This document shows, in pieces, positions 45,753 through 56,225 of a stretch of DNA of 64,000 nucleotides. The DNA lies in contig JAVHZZ010000009.1 in the NCBI GenBank assembly GCA_036250195.1, positions 100,524,771 to 100,588,770 on the forward strand. The letters are read 5' to 3'. The stretch is from Mixophyes australis. Taxonomy: Eukaryota; Chordata; Amphibia; Anura; Limnodynastidae. Position 1 is the first letter of the stretch. Each line of letters begins with the position of its first letter. The notes below the pieces were generated by a model, which searched no databases, had not been told where the DNA came from, and worked only from the letters and a program-made list of their open reading frames with translations. The translations under genes and the position numbers were made by a program.

Positions 45753-46084
45753 GTTTGGGCCCCTCACACAACAAGGTAACAATGGCCTTAAGGCAGCTAA
45801 GGTATGAGTGCTGTCAATGAACTCTATAGTGGCAAGATGTTTTTGTCATAATCTTCAGTCTCATCCTCACCCTCATCCATATGTACATCATCCTAACACA
45901 ATATTAATTCAACCCGACATGAAACCACCAATCCAGAAGTCTCTGTAACATAAATGTCAAAACAAAAATGCTTTTACCTTTTTAAAGAAAAAAACACATC
46001 TTTAATAAAGGTGAAACTTTATTTTAGAAAAACATAAAATTGCCAACATGTCATTTTGCCCAAATAATAATAAGCATTCCAGCC

Positions 46085-46192
46085 TCAACTAGCTTTCTTC
46101 TCTCTGCTAGATCCCAGCACCTGCAATCTACATTGTAATCATCCGCACCCTCATCAGTGTGTACATCACCATCACTCAATACTAATTAATCA
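46085..46192. repeat. Inverted repeat arm, left (pairs with 46916-47022)
   Basis: CTAGATCCCAGCACCTGCAA, ATCAGTGTGTACATCA and CTTCTCTCTGC appear here and in reverse complement at 46916-47022, about 85% alike by eye. The arms bracket the transposase pieces at 46250-46910. Confidence 0.75.
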
Positions 46193-46249
46193 TGGCTGGT
46201 AGACAGGGGAAACAAAGAGAAGGCATAGCTCTAAAACCTAGGATCAAAA

Positions 46250-46800
46250 ATAGTCGCCAAAATGTAGTGATACGATTTTCAGAAGTTGATTACTCTTCGA
46301 TCCTGGTGAAGCGATTAAAGTACTTCATCTATAAGTCTGATATACTTAGCGTAATGTCTTTGTTTCATCTCCTCCTTCAATTTTTCAAGGTGCTTTTCCA
46401 AAAGTCTAATTAAGGGAATCACTTTGCTCAAGTTATCAGTGTCTGAACTCAGTTCACAGGTGACTATTTTGAATTGTGTCAGCACCTTGCACAACATGGA
46501 AAGTATTCTTCACTGCATTGGACTAAAATACATTCCCCCACCTTTCCCAATATTATGGCTTGTGGAGTAAGTATGGATGACTTTTTGCTGTTCCTCCATC
46601 CTCACAAGCATATAAAGTGTGGAATTCCACCTTGTTACCACCTTTTGCTTCAGTTGGTGGCAGGGCAAAATAAATTGTTCTTGCAGCTGCTCCAATTTCC
46701 TACATGCTGTTGCGGAATGTCGAAAATGTCCAGAAATTTTTCGGCCCACAGACAGCATCACCTGCATGTCCCTGTCATTTTTCAAAAATGTCTGTACCAA
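46250..46800 (-). pseudogene. BED-hAT transposase core fragment, copy B
   Basis: The minus-strand frame 46800-46510 starts in the same place as the copy A segment after the 'CFANTINLVV' block and includes 'KVVTRWNSTLYMLVRMEEQQ' with the conserved TRWNS intact. 46497-46315 continues with 'LIRLLEKHLEKLKEEMKQ'. The BED finger, the TTDMW block and everything upstream are missing. At 46800 the strand of homology flips. Confidence 0.8.
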
Positions 46801-46826
46801 GTAAATCTTGACATCTCTGTTGTAAA

Positions 46827-47057
46827 ATGAACTACAAATTCCATGAGGAAGGCCATTACCGGCAATTACATCAAAGTACAGAAACTTCTGTAATGGTGTA
46901 TTCCAGCGGGGATGAATTTGTATTGTTTGAGGATGATGTACACACTGATAAGGGCGAGAATGATGACAGTGTAGATTGCAGGTGCTGGGATCTAGCTGAG
47001 AGAAGGGAACTAACTGATGCTGGTATGCTTGTTAATATTTTGGGTAGAATGGCATGA
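46827..47057 (+). pseudogene. BED-hAT C-terminal tail, inverted fragment in copy B
   Basis: The plus-strand frame begins MNYKFHEEGHYRQLHQSTET and goes on SSGDEFVLFEDDVHTD, matching the minus-strand copy C tail (MNYIFHAEGLYWQIHSSTDT; DDDDVHTD) after its dimerisation domain. It lies head-on to the minus-strand core fragment, so an inversion joined them at about 46800-46825. Beyond 46970 the frame reads non-coding hAT sequence. Confidence 0.8.
46916..47022. repeat. Inverted repeat arm, right (pairs with 46085-46192)
   Basis: See the left arm. TGATGTACACACTGAT, TGCAGGTGCTGGGATCTAGC and GAGAGAAGG are the matching blocks. Confidence 0.75.
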
Positions 47058-47925
47058 TGGCAATTTAATGTTTTTCTTCAGTAAACTTTCACCTTTCTTA
47101 CAGAGGTGTTTTTGTCTATTAAAAGGTACAAACTTTTTTTTTTACATTTTTGTTTCCCGGACTTAAAACCACTGTCACTTGAACATAAGCTTTCACACGT
47201 GACATAGAGGGATTTGTATCATCATGACTGAGACTGGAGAGTGACAAGAACAATGTCACTGAAGATGGGAGATTGACAAGAGCACTACTACCCCTGTTTT
47301 TGTGTGACCAACAGCACTGAGACTGGAGAGTGACAAGGACACTGCCACCCCTCCTGTTTCTGTATGAGCTATGGCACAGTAGAATGTGACTGGTGACTTT
47401 AAAAAACACTGCCAGCCCTAACATTTTTATTTTAGCAATGACAATTAGCAATGGATCATTGCCACGTAGACTGTAGACTGGAAACAACACTGGGACCTCT
47501 CCTGTATCTGTGGAGCTATAATAACACAATACAATGTGACTGCAGATTTTAAAGAACACTGACAGCCCCATTATTTCTATTTCAGCAATGACAATTAGCA
47601 ATGGAGCAGTGGACTTCTCCTGTTTCTGTGTGAGCTATAACTCAGTAGAATGTCACTGGAGACATTTAAGAAAACTGCCACCCCTCCTCTTTCTGTTTTA
47701 GAAATGACACTGCCCATCTGCACTAGAGACTGCCAAGAACCGTGCTACCCCTTCTGTGTCTCTCTGTGAAATGGCGCTGGATCACCGTGGAAGCCGATAC
47801 TTATAGAATCCAAAACTCGCAAAATCCGACGATGCGACAATGACGTTTTGCCTCGTTTTCACTTCCGAGGGCTCGCAAAAGTACCGAGCCGCCACTGCTT
47901 GGTAGTCGGATAGGCAAAGTTTGGG

Positions 47926-48514
47926 TATATATACACGATTACAGTGTCATTTGGTGTGTAGAGATAGTTCATTTACTCCTAAAACGCATGTCAGATATGC
48001 CTATTTACTTGGTTGACCTAATAACAGTGGTGAGAGAGTGTCTTCTTAGTCCACTATTTTAGATATTTTCCAATAAACCTGGAAAAATACTTGATCTATT
48101 TGAAGTTTTTCCCTAATAGTGTACACCTGCTTGATTTGTGTGTGGAGGTCGTCTATATGGTAATGACATATGCATTTGGCTGGTTCCCATAACATCTATG
48201 GTGCTGCAGATACTGTTTGATCCTGGTGTGGAGTGTCTTCACTGTACATACATACAGACTTTGCAAATACTCACTTTTATTGTATATATTACTGTTTTCT
48301 GGTCTTATATAAGATTAAGCACATTGTTTCTCAGGGTGGGCATCTGTTGTAAAATACAAGAAACAGTTTAGCATGGAGACAAGCGGTGAATGATTTGATG
48401 TATAGTTGCAATCTTCTAACGGAAGTAATTTTATTAATATGATTTTTGAGAAAAAATACTTTTGTTTTCTAGCAGTTCATTAAAATATTGAGTATGAATA
48501 ATGGAAATCCTCAC
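47926..48514. other. No gene seen
   Basis: Intergenic DNA between hAT copy B and the next MITE. No protein or repeat signature recognised. Confidence 0.4.
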
Positions 48515-48517
48515 TTA

Positions 48518-48834
48518 GGGCCTGAGTCATTAAAAAGAGCAAGGCAATAAAAAGGCATAAGTTTGCTCTTGGACAAACCATGTTATAATGCAAGGGGTGC
48601 AAATGAGTTTATTATTTTTCATATAAATTAAATACTGGCTGTTATTCATGTAGCACACAAATACTAGGTAGCCTTATTTTTACACTGAACTTTGAAGTTG
48701 GTCTACAATGCCCTATCCCAACAATAAATCTGTCCACACATTTTAAATTTACCTCTCCCACCAATGAAACATGGTTTTGCCCAGGTGCAAAGTTATTCCT
48801 TTTATATATTTGCTCTCCTTAATGACTCAGGCCC
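48518..48834. mobile_element. GGGCCTGAGTCATTA MITE, 317 bp
   Basis: GGGCCTGAGTCATTA on the left and TAATGACTCAGGCCC on the right form a perfect 15-bp inverted repeat. Internal ACCATGTTATAATGCAAGGG resembles the 32548 element. The flanks are TTA and TAA, perhaps a decayed 3-bp duplication. Harbinger-like. Confidence 0.8.
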
Positions 48835-49167
48835 TAAATATGACATTTCCTAAGTCATTGTAATATTATGTATAAACATTGAAGTCAAAAATGTTTAGTT
48901 CCATAATGATTATATTTCACGCTACCAATTCATTTTAAAGACATAAATGGTGATCTATTTTTTATTTCTGAAAGTTGAGCTTTGCTTAATCACATATTAA
49001 AGAGTCACATAAGCTGTATACTTTTCATAGAAGACAATGCAGCTGTAGAGCAATCTGCACCATCTGGTCATTGAAGATAACATTTCTGTATGTAGCTAAC
49101 ATTTGCTGAGGCAAATCTCTTCAATTAGTGAAGAAAAGTTACTAATTTTCAAATTCTTTTAACGCTA

Positions 49168-50650
49168 CAGTAGTGGCCAAAAATATTGGCACCTTTGCAC
49201 TTTTTCCAAATAAATCACAATTTTCTCTAAGCATAAGATGAAATTGACATCAATATTTTGATCTCCACAATTATTTCTCTTAATATACAGAACATTTGTT
49301 TATTGTTCTGAATTCAATTATGTATATCATTTTAAATCAGAAAATGAAGGGGAATGAAATTGATACATTTATTGACACTTTAGACTGAACATTTGGTAGC
49401 ATAACCTGTGGTCAAAATAATTGCAATTCAACAACTTCCTATAGGCACTTCTTTATTGGTAGTTTGGTCTCCTTGTGCAAACTATGGATATATAATGTGA
49501 ACTCATTGCTGGCCACTTCAGATCAGTCCAACATCTTGGGCCTGATTGATTAGTGATCTTATCTTGTGCAAAAGTTAAGATGCTTATTTTTAAGAAGAAA
49601 TGGGATAAGAGTGAAGTTAAGATGGAATTTCATCCTAACTTAAGAAATGCTTTACTTACGCAGTGAATTTTGCTTCTTATCTCCCTTTTCTGAGCATGCA
49701 CAGAGTGGATTTGCTTAAGATAAGCAAAAAACGGCAGATAAGATCACTAATGAATCAGGCCCATTGTCTTGAACCATGTCTGAGTGCTTTTTTCACTGTA
49801 TTTGGGTCCTTGCCCTGCTAGAACACCAATGACCTTCAATGGAGACCTAGATTTCTGACACTGGATTTAACACTGCACTCCAAAATTGCTTGGAAAGCTC
49901 AATATTTCATAATGCTATGCATATGTTCAGGATACCTAGTGTCACATGCAGCAAACAACCCCAAAACAGCACTGACCTCCTCCATGTTTGACTGTAGGGA
50001 AGGTGTTCTTTTTATTTTGTTTTATGTAAACATAGGGATAATGTGCTTTGCTAAAAAAAAAAACAGTCTAATTTGGTCTAACTTGTCCATGGGACATTTT
50101 CCAAGAAGCAATTTGGTTTGTTCAGACGTGTTTTAGAAAATGTCACAGGCTTTCTTAAGTCTCTCAGTCAGTAGTGGGGCACTCATGGGCCTCCTATGAT
50201 ATATCCAACCATCTTTCTATGAGTTGGTGACAGATGATGTTAGTTGAAACTGTTGTGCCTTGTGTCTGAAGTCAGCTTGAATCTGTTTGGCAGTTGATCA
50301 AGGAGTTTTCTCCAATGTTCAACAATCCTGTGCTGCAACTTTCGATCAACGTTTTCTCTTTCCATGGATGTTGGCTACAGTGCTATGGGACTTAAACTTC
50401 CTGATAACATCTCATACATTAGAAAAAAGGAATATCACGGCCTTGAAAACTCTTTTGTAGTTTTGACACTGTTAATGCATAACTACAATCACAATCTAAC
50501 CTCCTCAGACAATTTTCTGGCTTTCTTTTCTACATGCCCATTGCAGCATACACAGTAATAAAAAATACCCACATGAATAAGAACTTTTCTCTATTCATTC
50601 CTGTTTAATGAGTGAGTTTTATTTTCAGGCACCTGCAGCTCACCACAGGT
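49168..50650 (-). pseudogene. Tc1/mariner element with decayed transposase
   Basis: The left terminus CAGTAGTGGCCAAAAATATT at 49168 follows TA (49166-49167), the Tc1/mariner target. On the minus strand, coding traces include VLGLFAACDTRYPEHMHSIM near 49975-49915 (usual VWGCFAA-x-G-x-G) and a GKDPN phrase near 49810 (usual DNDPKHT, which holds a catalytic Asp; here decayed). The text at 50060-50140 matches the antisense of the usual SDES-x-F-x-L block by eye. Many stops are present. The other terminus is not found, so it is truncated near 50650. A MITE is inserted at 49538-49762. Confidence 0.75.
49538..49762. mobile_element. GGGCCTGATTGATTAGTGATC MITE, 225 bp, nested in the Tc1 relic
   Basis: GGGCCTGATTGATTAGTGAT on the left and ATCACTAATGAATCAGGCCC on the right, with further complementary blocks (CTTATCTT / AGATAAG). 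The flanking trinucleotides CTT and ATT may be an eroded duplication. It divides the Tc1 sequence at AACATCTT | ATTGTCTTGAACC. Confidence 0.8.
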
Positions 50651-53515
50651 AAGTACAGTTCCATCATGAAGGACAATCACCAGCTTTTTTTAACTTTTTT
50701 AACTACTTCTAAATATTGTTATAATTTGTATGGCTCATTTAAGGATTTTTCTTTGCAATAATCTATGACATGTGACTCATTCATATTTATTGGGTTGTTT
50801 TTTTTTAAATAATTCCACTGCAAACCAAATACATACATATGTGGATATCAAAATATTTTTAAAAATATTTTTTATAGTTCATCATTTTTCTGGAAGAAAT
50901 TATGCATTATTAAAAAAAACTGCAAAGGTACCATTTTTTTGCCATGACTGTAGATTCTTGATTTTAATTAAATACACTTATGACACACTCATAATGTAAA
51001 TGTTTTTTTTTTATATTTATAGGCTACATTTACCAGAGTACATTTTGATGCAAAATACACGTTTAATTAATTAACTAATTAATTAATTAAATCAAAGTCA
51101 TTAGGATTTTAACCAGTAATTTATTTCTATTTATTCAGATGTTTTATAGATTTTGGGCATCATTTTGAGTAAGGCCTATTTTTATTTGTAAAATATGCGA
51201 TTTCATACTGTGCATGCACATGAAAAATGCGTGTCTCTGCATACATGTTACGCTTTTTGCCTCCTTATGCTGAGAAAGGCGGAAAGGTGGAGGGAAGCTG
51301 CATTTTACACTTTTAAACTCCTCAATGGGTTTAGCCACTACTAACCAATCATTTTAGCGCTCTCATGCTCTGGCCAATCAGGACAAAGTCACTCTGCATT
51401 GGTTAGTAGCAACATACATACCAGCCTATTTTGTGACTGGATTCCGCATGGAGTAGCATGTGTCATGTATTTCTTTTTTCTTAAGGATTAAAACCTGAAA
51501 TACTGTGTTGGGGAGTGTTTATTTAAGTAAAATCATTTTTCACAGTGTTTTTTAAACAGTAGTCTGTGCCACTACAATTCGCAGCAAACCCTGAATGCCA
51601 GGGCATTTTGGTACATATAGTTTTACATGTGCCAGCATACTCTCTTTTCTAGGGCTTGCTGGGACCAGTAGTGCCACTTACAAAAATGATGGTTTATTAC
51701 TTTTAACAATTTGTTATTCCAACACCCACTGAGCAAGGGTCTTGGAAAGAGCCCTAATGCTTTCAGAAAAAGGATGTCTTTTCCTAGGATGGGCACTCAG
51801 CACCATGCTGAACACACTGGGGCTGTGTCACAGTATAACTTTGAGGTTCACTGTTATAGTGTTACAACCCAGCCTGTCATAGCCTAGTGCTAGTTGTAGC
51901 ATTTGTGGGGGGCCCACTCTGTTTGACCCCCGCCTCCCTGACATACACTGCAATTGCTGCAACCATCCCAGTCTATTAGTGCTGAGGCTTGAATGTATTT
52001 ATTTAAACTTTTTTAAAAAACAAACAAAAAACAATTGATGCTATTTAACTTTAACTATCTTTATGCAAATGCATTTAAGAGTTTATAATTTGAATTTCAT
52101 GTATAGTAAGAGTGCAATACAAAATAAAATCATAGGAGCACTTTTTAAGCTTCTTTGTGAGTAATAGTTGCCCATTTTTATGTCTATATACATAGCATAA
52201 ATAGATATGATGGTGGCAACGAGAGTGGAGAGATGGGGAGGATGGCAATGTGAGATATTAAAGTGTTAATGAGATAGACAAAAAAGTTTAATAAGGGTGG
52301 CAATGATTATGACACTTATTATCTTTCGTATTTTAATTAGACTTTAAAACTTGTAGGTGTCAGTGCTCCTGGTACTACTCAGGACATATTATGATATACA
52401 TCTTCCTCATAGATAGTAATATACTAAAGAGTAGAATTGTCTGAGTACTATGCAATGAATTGTGAAATCAACACTGTATTAATGTATACACAATGCAATC
52501 AAGTTTTATTTAAAATTCTGAATTTTAAACATTATATTTTTGTTCTGTCTTTCAATGATTTATGATGAATGATATTTTACACTATTTTTCTTTCTTTCCT
52601 GAAACTATGATTTTTCTACCCCAGTAAAAAATTCTCACTAATGGCACATTGTAAGCCTTTTTAGAGCAAAGCACTGCACTCTTGTGTCAGATTTGGCATA
52701 ATAGAAAATATCCTATCCTATCACTATTATTACCATATACATAATAACATGTTACTGCTATTTTCATAAATTGAATCATATCTAGTTTAAAGTAATGTGT
52801 CTCGTAATATTATAATTACTCAATTATAGTCCACATTATTTCATAAAATCTATGTTCCATTTTGTAATGGAACATTTTTTCTAAATAAGCTCTACATGTT
52901 TTTAGTAGCCCTCCATGCATTTCACATGCTAATGTGCAATCAGTTGAAATACATAATACATGGAACATGCTTGCATAATATCAGAGAATAGCTTGGTTTT
53001 CAGAAAAAGTTTACTACATCATGATAAATGTGGTGATACGGCCAATGAGTTTTCTAATCTTATTACCTGTCATACACAGACAAATACAAAGCTGTGTGAC
53101 AATGTTTACCGAAGTTGTATTGAACATTTGTTTTTTGCAGGTGGGTATGAAATGAAGGGTATTGCTGCACAGGGAAAAATATCACTTTCATACTGAATTC
53201 TGTCTGTATATGTTGTTCCCTGTTTAACAACACCCATAATGATATAGATATAGTTATAATGATTGAAAGCACTATGTAGCTGTCAGTGAGCTTCTATATG
53301 GTTTACAGTATATAATTAGAACTTACCATATCTGTAGTTCTACTTTGCACACATATTTTATTGCCCATTGTGCTGCCCTCACTGATACTGTTTACTTTTA
53401 TTTTACTTTCAATTAAAGTTTAAAATGAAACATTGAATGCAACAAAGTAATTTTGTTTTTTCTGAAATGGAGATGAGCAGTTTGGGGTCCAGATAAATTC
53501 AACCGATCCGAAAAA
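50651..53515. other. No gene seen, (TTAA)n near 51063-51097, possible old repeat at 51140-51970
   Basis: AT-rich intergenic DNA. A TTAA/AATT simple repeat lies at 51063-51097. 51140-51970 is GC-richer, with phrases such as GGGCATCATTTTGAGTAAGG and AGCAAGGGTCTTGGAAAGAG, and may be an old unclassified interspersed repeat. No boundary is visible. Confidence 0.35.
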
Positions 53516-53800
53516 AAAGATCATTCAGTGACATCTATATTAAGTGAGAAAAAAGAGTGTTGGTGTGTGAGTGGCAACGCAGCTGCCCACCCCCAAAAAA
53601 TGTTATATATTCTACTCTTTTCTATTTTTGTTAAGTTGTTAAGGATCATTGTGACATTGATATTTATAAAATTAAAAAAAACTTGTTTGCTTGTGAGCGC
53701 CACTGCAGCACAACCATTCAAAAAAAACTTTGCAGAACTTTTTTCTATTTTTCAATACTTGCCAAGTTGTAAGGGTCATTCAGTGACATTTATCCAATTA
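53516..53800. repeat. ~100-bp repeat units, left arm of a large inverted pair
   Basis: Two to three diverged units with GATCATTCAGTGACATCTAT, TTTCTATTTTTG/TTTTTCAATACTTG and GTTGTAAGGGTCATTCAGTG. The reverse complement occurs at 59470-59770, giving inverted arms about 5.7 kb apart around BED-hAT copy C. Confidence 0.7.
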
Positions 53801-55070
53801 GGGATGAAAGACAGGTATTTAACACAGTGCGTTACGAGACCTATTCATCCTTGGAACAGTCTCCATTATGAGATGAAACGCGTTGGGTGGATACAATCTT
53901 TTTGACCCTCCATCTATTTCATTATCATGAAGTGACGCGCGTGCATTTCACAGTGACCTGCTGACTCTCTTAAGGTATACCAAGAGACGCCGTAGCTAAA
54001 GAGCTTCCCCTATTTTCCAACCCTACAAACGGTGAGCCGATTTGTTTGCACTTTTTACCCTGCATGTTTTGAGGAATACCACATTTCTTTGTATTTGCGA
54101 TATACTGAATTTGTTGGGATCTGGGCTCTGAACATACAGTTCAATAGTGTTAGTAGTCTACCACCATATTTCCTTCTGTGAATTTTTTCTTGAGCCCATT
54201 TTGGTATGACAATATGCCTTTATTATTGATATGTATGGTGATGTTTTGTGTATATTAAAGTAATTTTAATTGATATTGAACATCATATTTTTCATTTGGT
54301 GCCATTTCCATATCAGCTGACATATTCATATTGGATTATTTACTGCACAATTTAATTACTATACCTTATTATTTTGATTGCGCCTTCTGATCCTTACATT
54401 TGTTTGTTTTGAGGTTTTTCATCCAACATGCAGCATTCCATGAGATGTATGAACACACAACGTGCACTTACTATAGAACATCCTAAGGAACAGTTCACAA
54501 CAATCCTCCATTGGGACATTTGCGATACTTGACCTCAGGATTATCTCAATAGTAGTGATTCATCCAGCTCCTTCATTTCAGACCACTAATTTTTGATTAT
54601 TTTGTATCAGTGCACATTTCTTGGGACATTTACCTCTCTGTTTACATTATATAAATGAAAATGTAATTGATGTACACCTCTTTGAAGAGGGTGATGATAA
54701 CATTTGTTGCTATTGAGGAAGATGACCACAAAGCTGTGTCTAGTTCTGTGAACCAGTGTAAAATGAGATTTCAATTTACATAGCAAGATTATGGAAATTA
54801 TATAAATAGTTTTTTGCACCGGCTCTGACTTGGCAGAGATTGAATCTTATGTCATTTGTTTATAGGACTAATTTTGCACCCTCCAACTGCACCTCAGTGG
54901 AGATATTTGATGAAAAAAGGTGTCTGTGCCATGTATTTGTGTCACTGCTCTGTCACTAATTGTAGCCAGCCACATCACTGCAGACTTTGGTCAAAATTTG
55001 TGAAAATTTTGGACAGATTTGAAAGGAGCATTAGAAAATAGATTTGAAATGGCTGGAAATGCTATAAATT
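53801..55070. other. Unclassified interspersed repeat with AAACGCGTT motif, no gene
   Basis: Contains GATGAAACGCGTTGGGTGG at 53871-53889 and CTGCTGACTCTCTTAAGGTA near 53960-53980, phrases I associate with abundant frog repeats. No terminal repeats or coding found. At 54930-55070 the sequence is AT-rich with no match found. Confidence 0.4.
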
Positions 55071-55335
55071 GTGTGTGTAGTTTGTATGTTCTCCCTGTGT
55101 TTGCGTGGGTTTCTTACGGGTGCTCCGGTTTCCTTCCACACTCCAAAAACATACTGGTAGGTTAATTGACTGCTATTAAAATTGACCCTAGTCTCTCTGT
55201 CTGTGTGTGTGTGTGTATGTTAGGGAATTTAGACTGTAAGCTCCAATGGGGCAGGGACTGATGTGAATGAGTTCTCTGTACAGCGCTGCGGAATTAGTGG
55301 CGCTGTATAAATAACTGATGATGATGATGATATAG
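55071..55335 (+). mobile_element. SINE (tRNA-headed family), head missing
   Basis: The plus-strand body starts GTAGTTTGTATGTTCTCCCT, continues GCGTGGGTTTCTTACGGGTG and GGTTTCCTTCCACACTCC, and ends with GCGCTGCGGAATTAGTGGCG, TATAAATAA and (ATG)n. It matches the 61111-61428 copy on the other strand. Confidence 0.9.
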
Positions 55336-56220
55336 GAGCGAAAACAGCTCGAAATCACATAATTTTAACTATTTATCACAATTGTCAATTAAATCCAGAT
55401 TGAAAACCAAAACCTTTCATGGTTTTGGAGCAAAACTTGTGAAAAAACCAAAACACGTAAATGTTTTAAAACCAAAACCATATCTAAAAGCAAAACATTT
55501 CCAAAATAAAACTGTGTTTGATTTTTTTAATTTTTAAATGTAAATGCCAAATCCTGCTACAAAAGTGAGCAATTACTCACAAAACTACACACAAAATACC
55601 TATCTCTTTAAAAGAAGCACATTACTACCCATTCACTATCTACTATAATCATAAAATTAAACAATAATAAAAAATGGATAGAATTCTTAAATACACCCAA
55701 CATTTACCAGTGTTATCACCCATTGATAAACACTGTAATGTGCATTAACACTGAGGGCATGAGTCATTAGGGGAGCAAAGCATAAAAAAAGAGTAACTTT
55801 GCACCTGGGCAAAACTTTTGGCCCTCAATAAACAAGATAACAATGTCACCCACAATTACGAGAGGTAGCATGTACAATTGATCAAGCCAAGCAGTTCATT
55901 CACAAGGAGTGGCACTTTTGTAACTGAAGTGCAAGTCTAACATGGCTCTCCCTAAACAAGCTAACAATGGGCTTGTTAGAGTAATGGCAGAAACACACAT
56001 CAGTGCCATTAAAGATTAATGGTGCAAGATGGAATTGTCGTTGGGCCCTCCAACCCACCCATATGTTGGATATTACAAAGGACATGCACACTTTAACAAA
56101 CCAAGTACTTCAGCTACAAGGGCTGCAACTTTTGTGGCTGAAGTGCTTGGATTGTTTGGGCACCCACTAAACCAGCTATCAATGCCCTAAAGGCATGTTA
56201 GACCAACAGTGGTGTGAATT
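55336..56220 (-). mobile_element. BED-hAT copy C, 3' non-coding side with modules
   Basis: CCAAAACC-rich DNA at 55380-55500, then two diverged subterminal modules at 55860-55990 and 56000-56210 (GTGCAAGATGGAATTG, GACATGCACACTTTAA, GGCTGAAGTGCTTGG). The second includes the stem-loop at 56098-56152. Same order as in copy B. Confidence 0.7.
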
Positions 56221-56225
56221 GAATT

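Larger units (their letters stand above)
44428..47925 (-). mobile_element. BED-hAT copy B, rearranged
   Basis: The left end TAGGGATGTTCGATGACCCC at 44428 is the reverse complement, with few changes, of the copy A end at 40224. Inside are GGTTTTGG-rich terminal DNA, two direct copies of a ~130-bp subterminal module (about 44780-44960 and 45580-45830), a host gene fragment (45036-45566), minus-strand transposase pieces (46250-46800), an inverted C-terminal piece (46827-46970, plus strand) and the 5' subterminal repeats (47100-47800). The right terminus is worn, near 47925. The element has lost most of its transposase and is internally scrambled. Confidence 0.75.
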
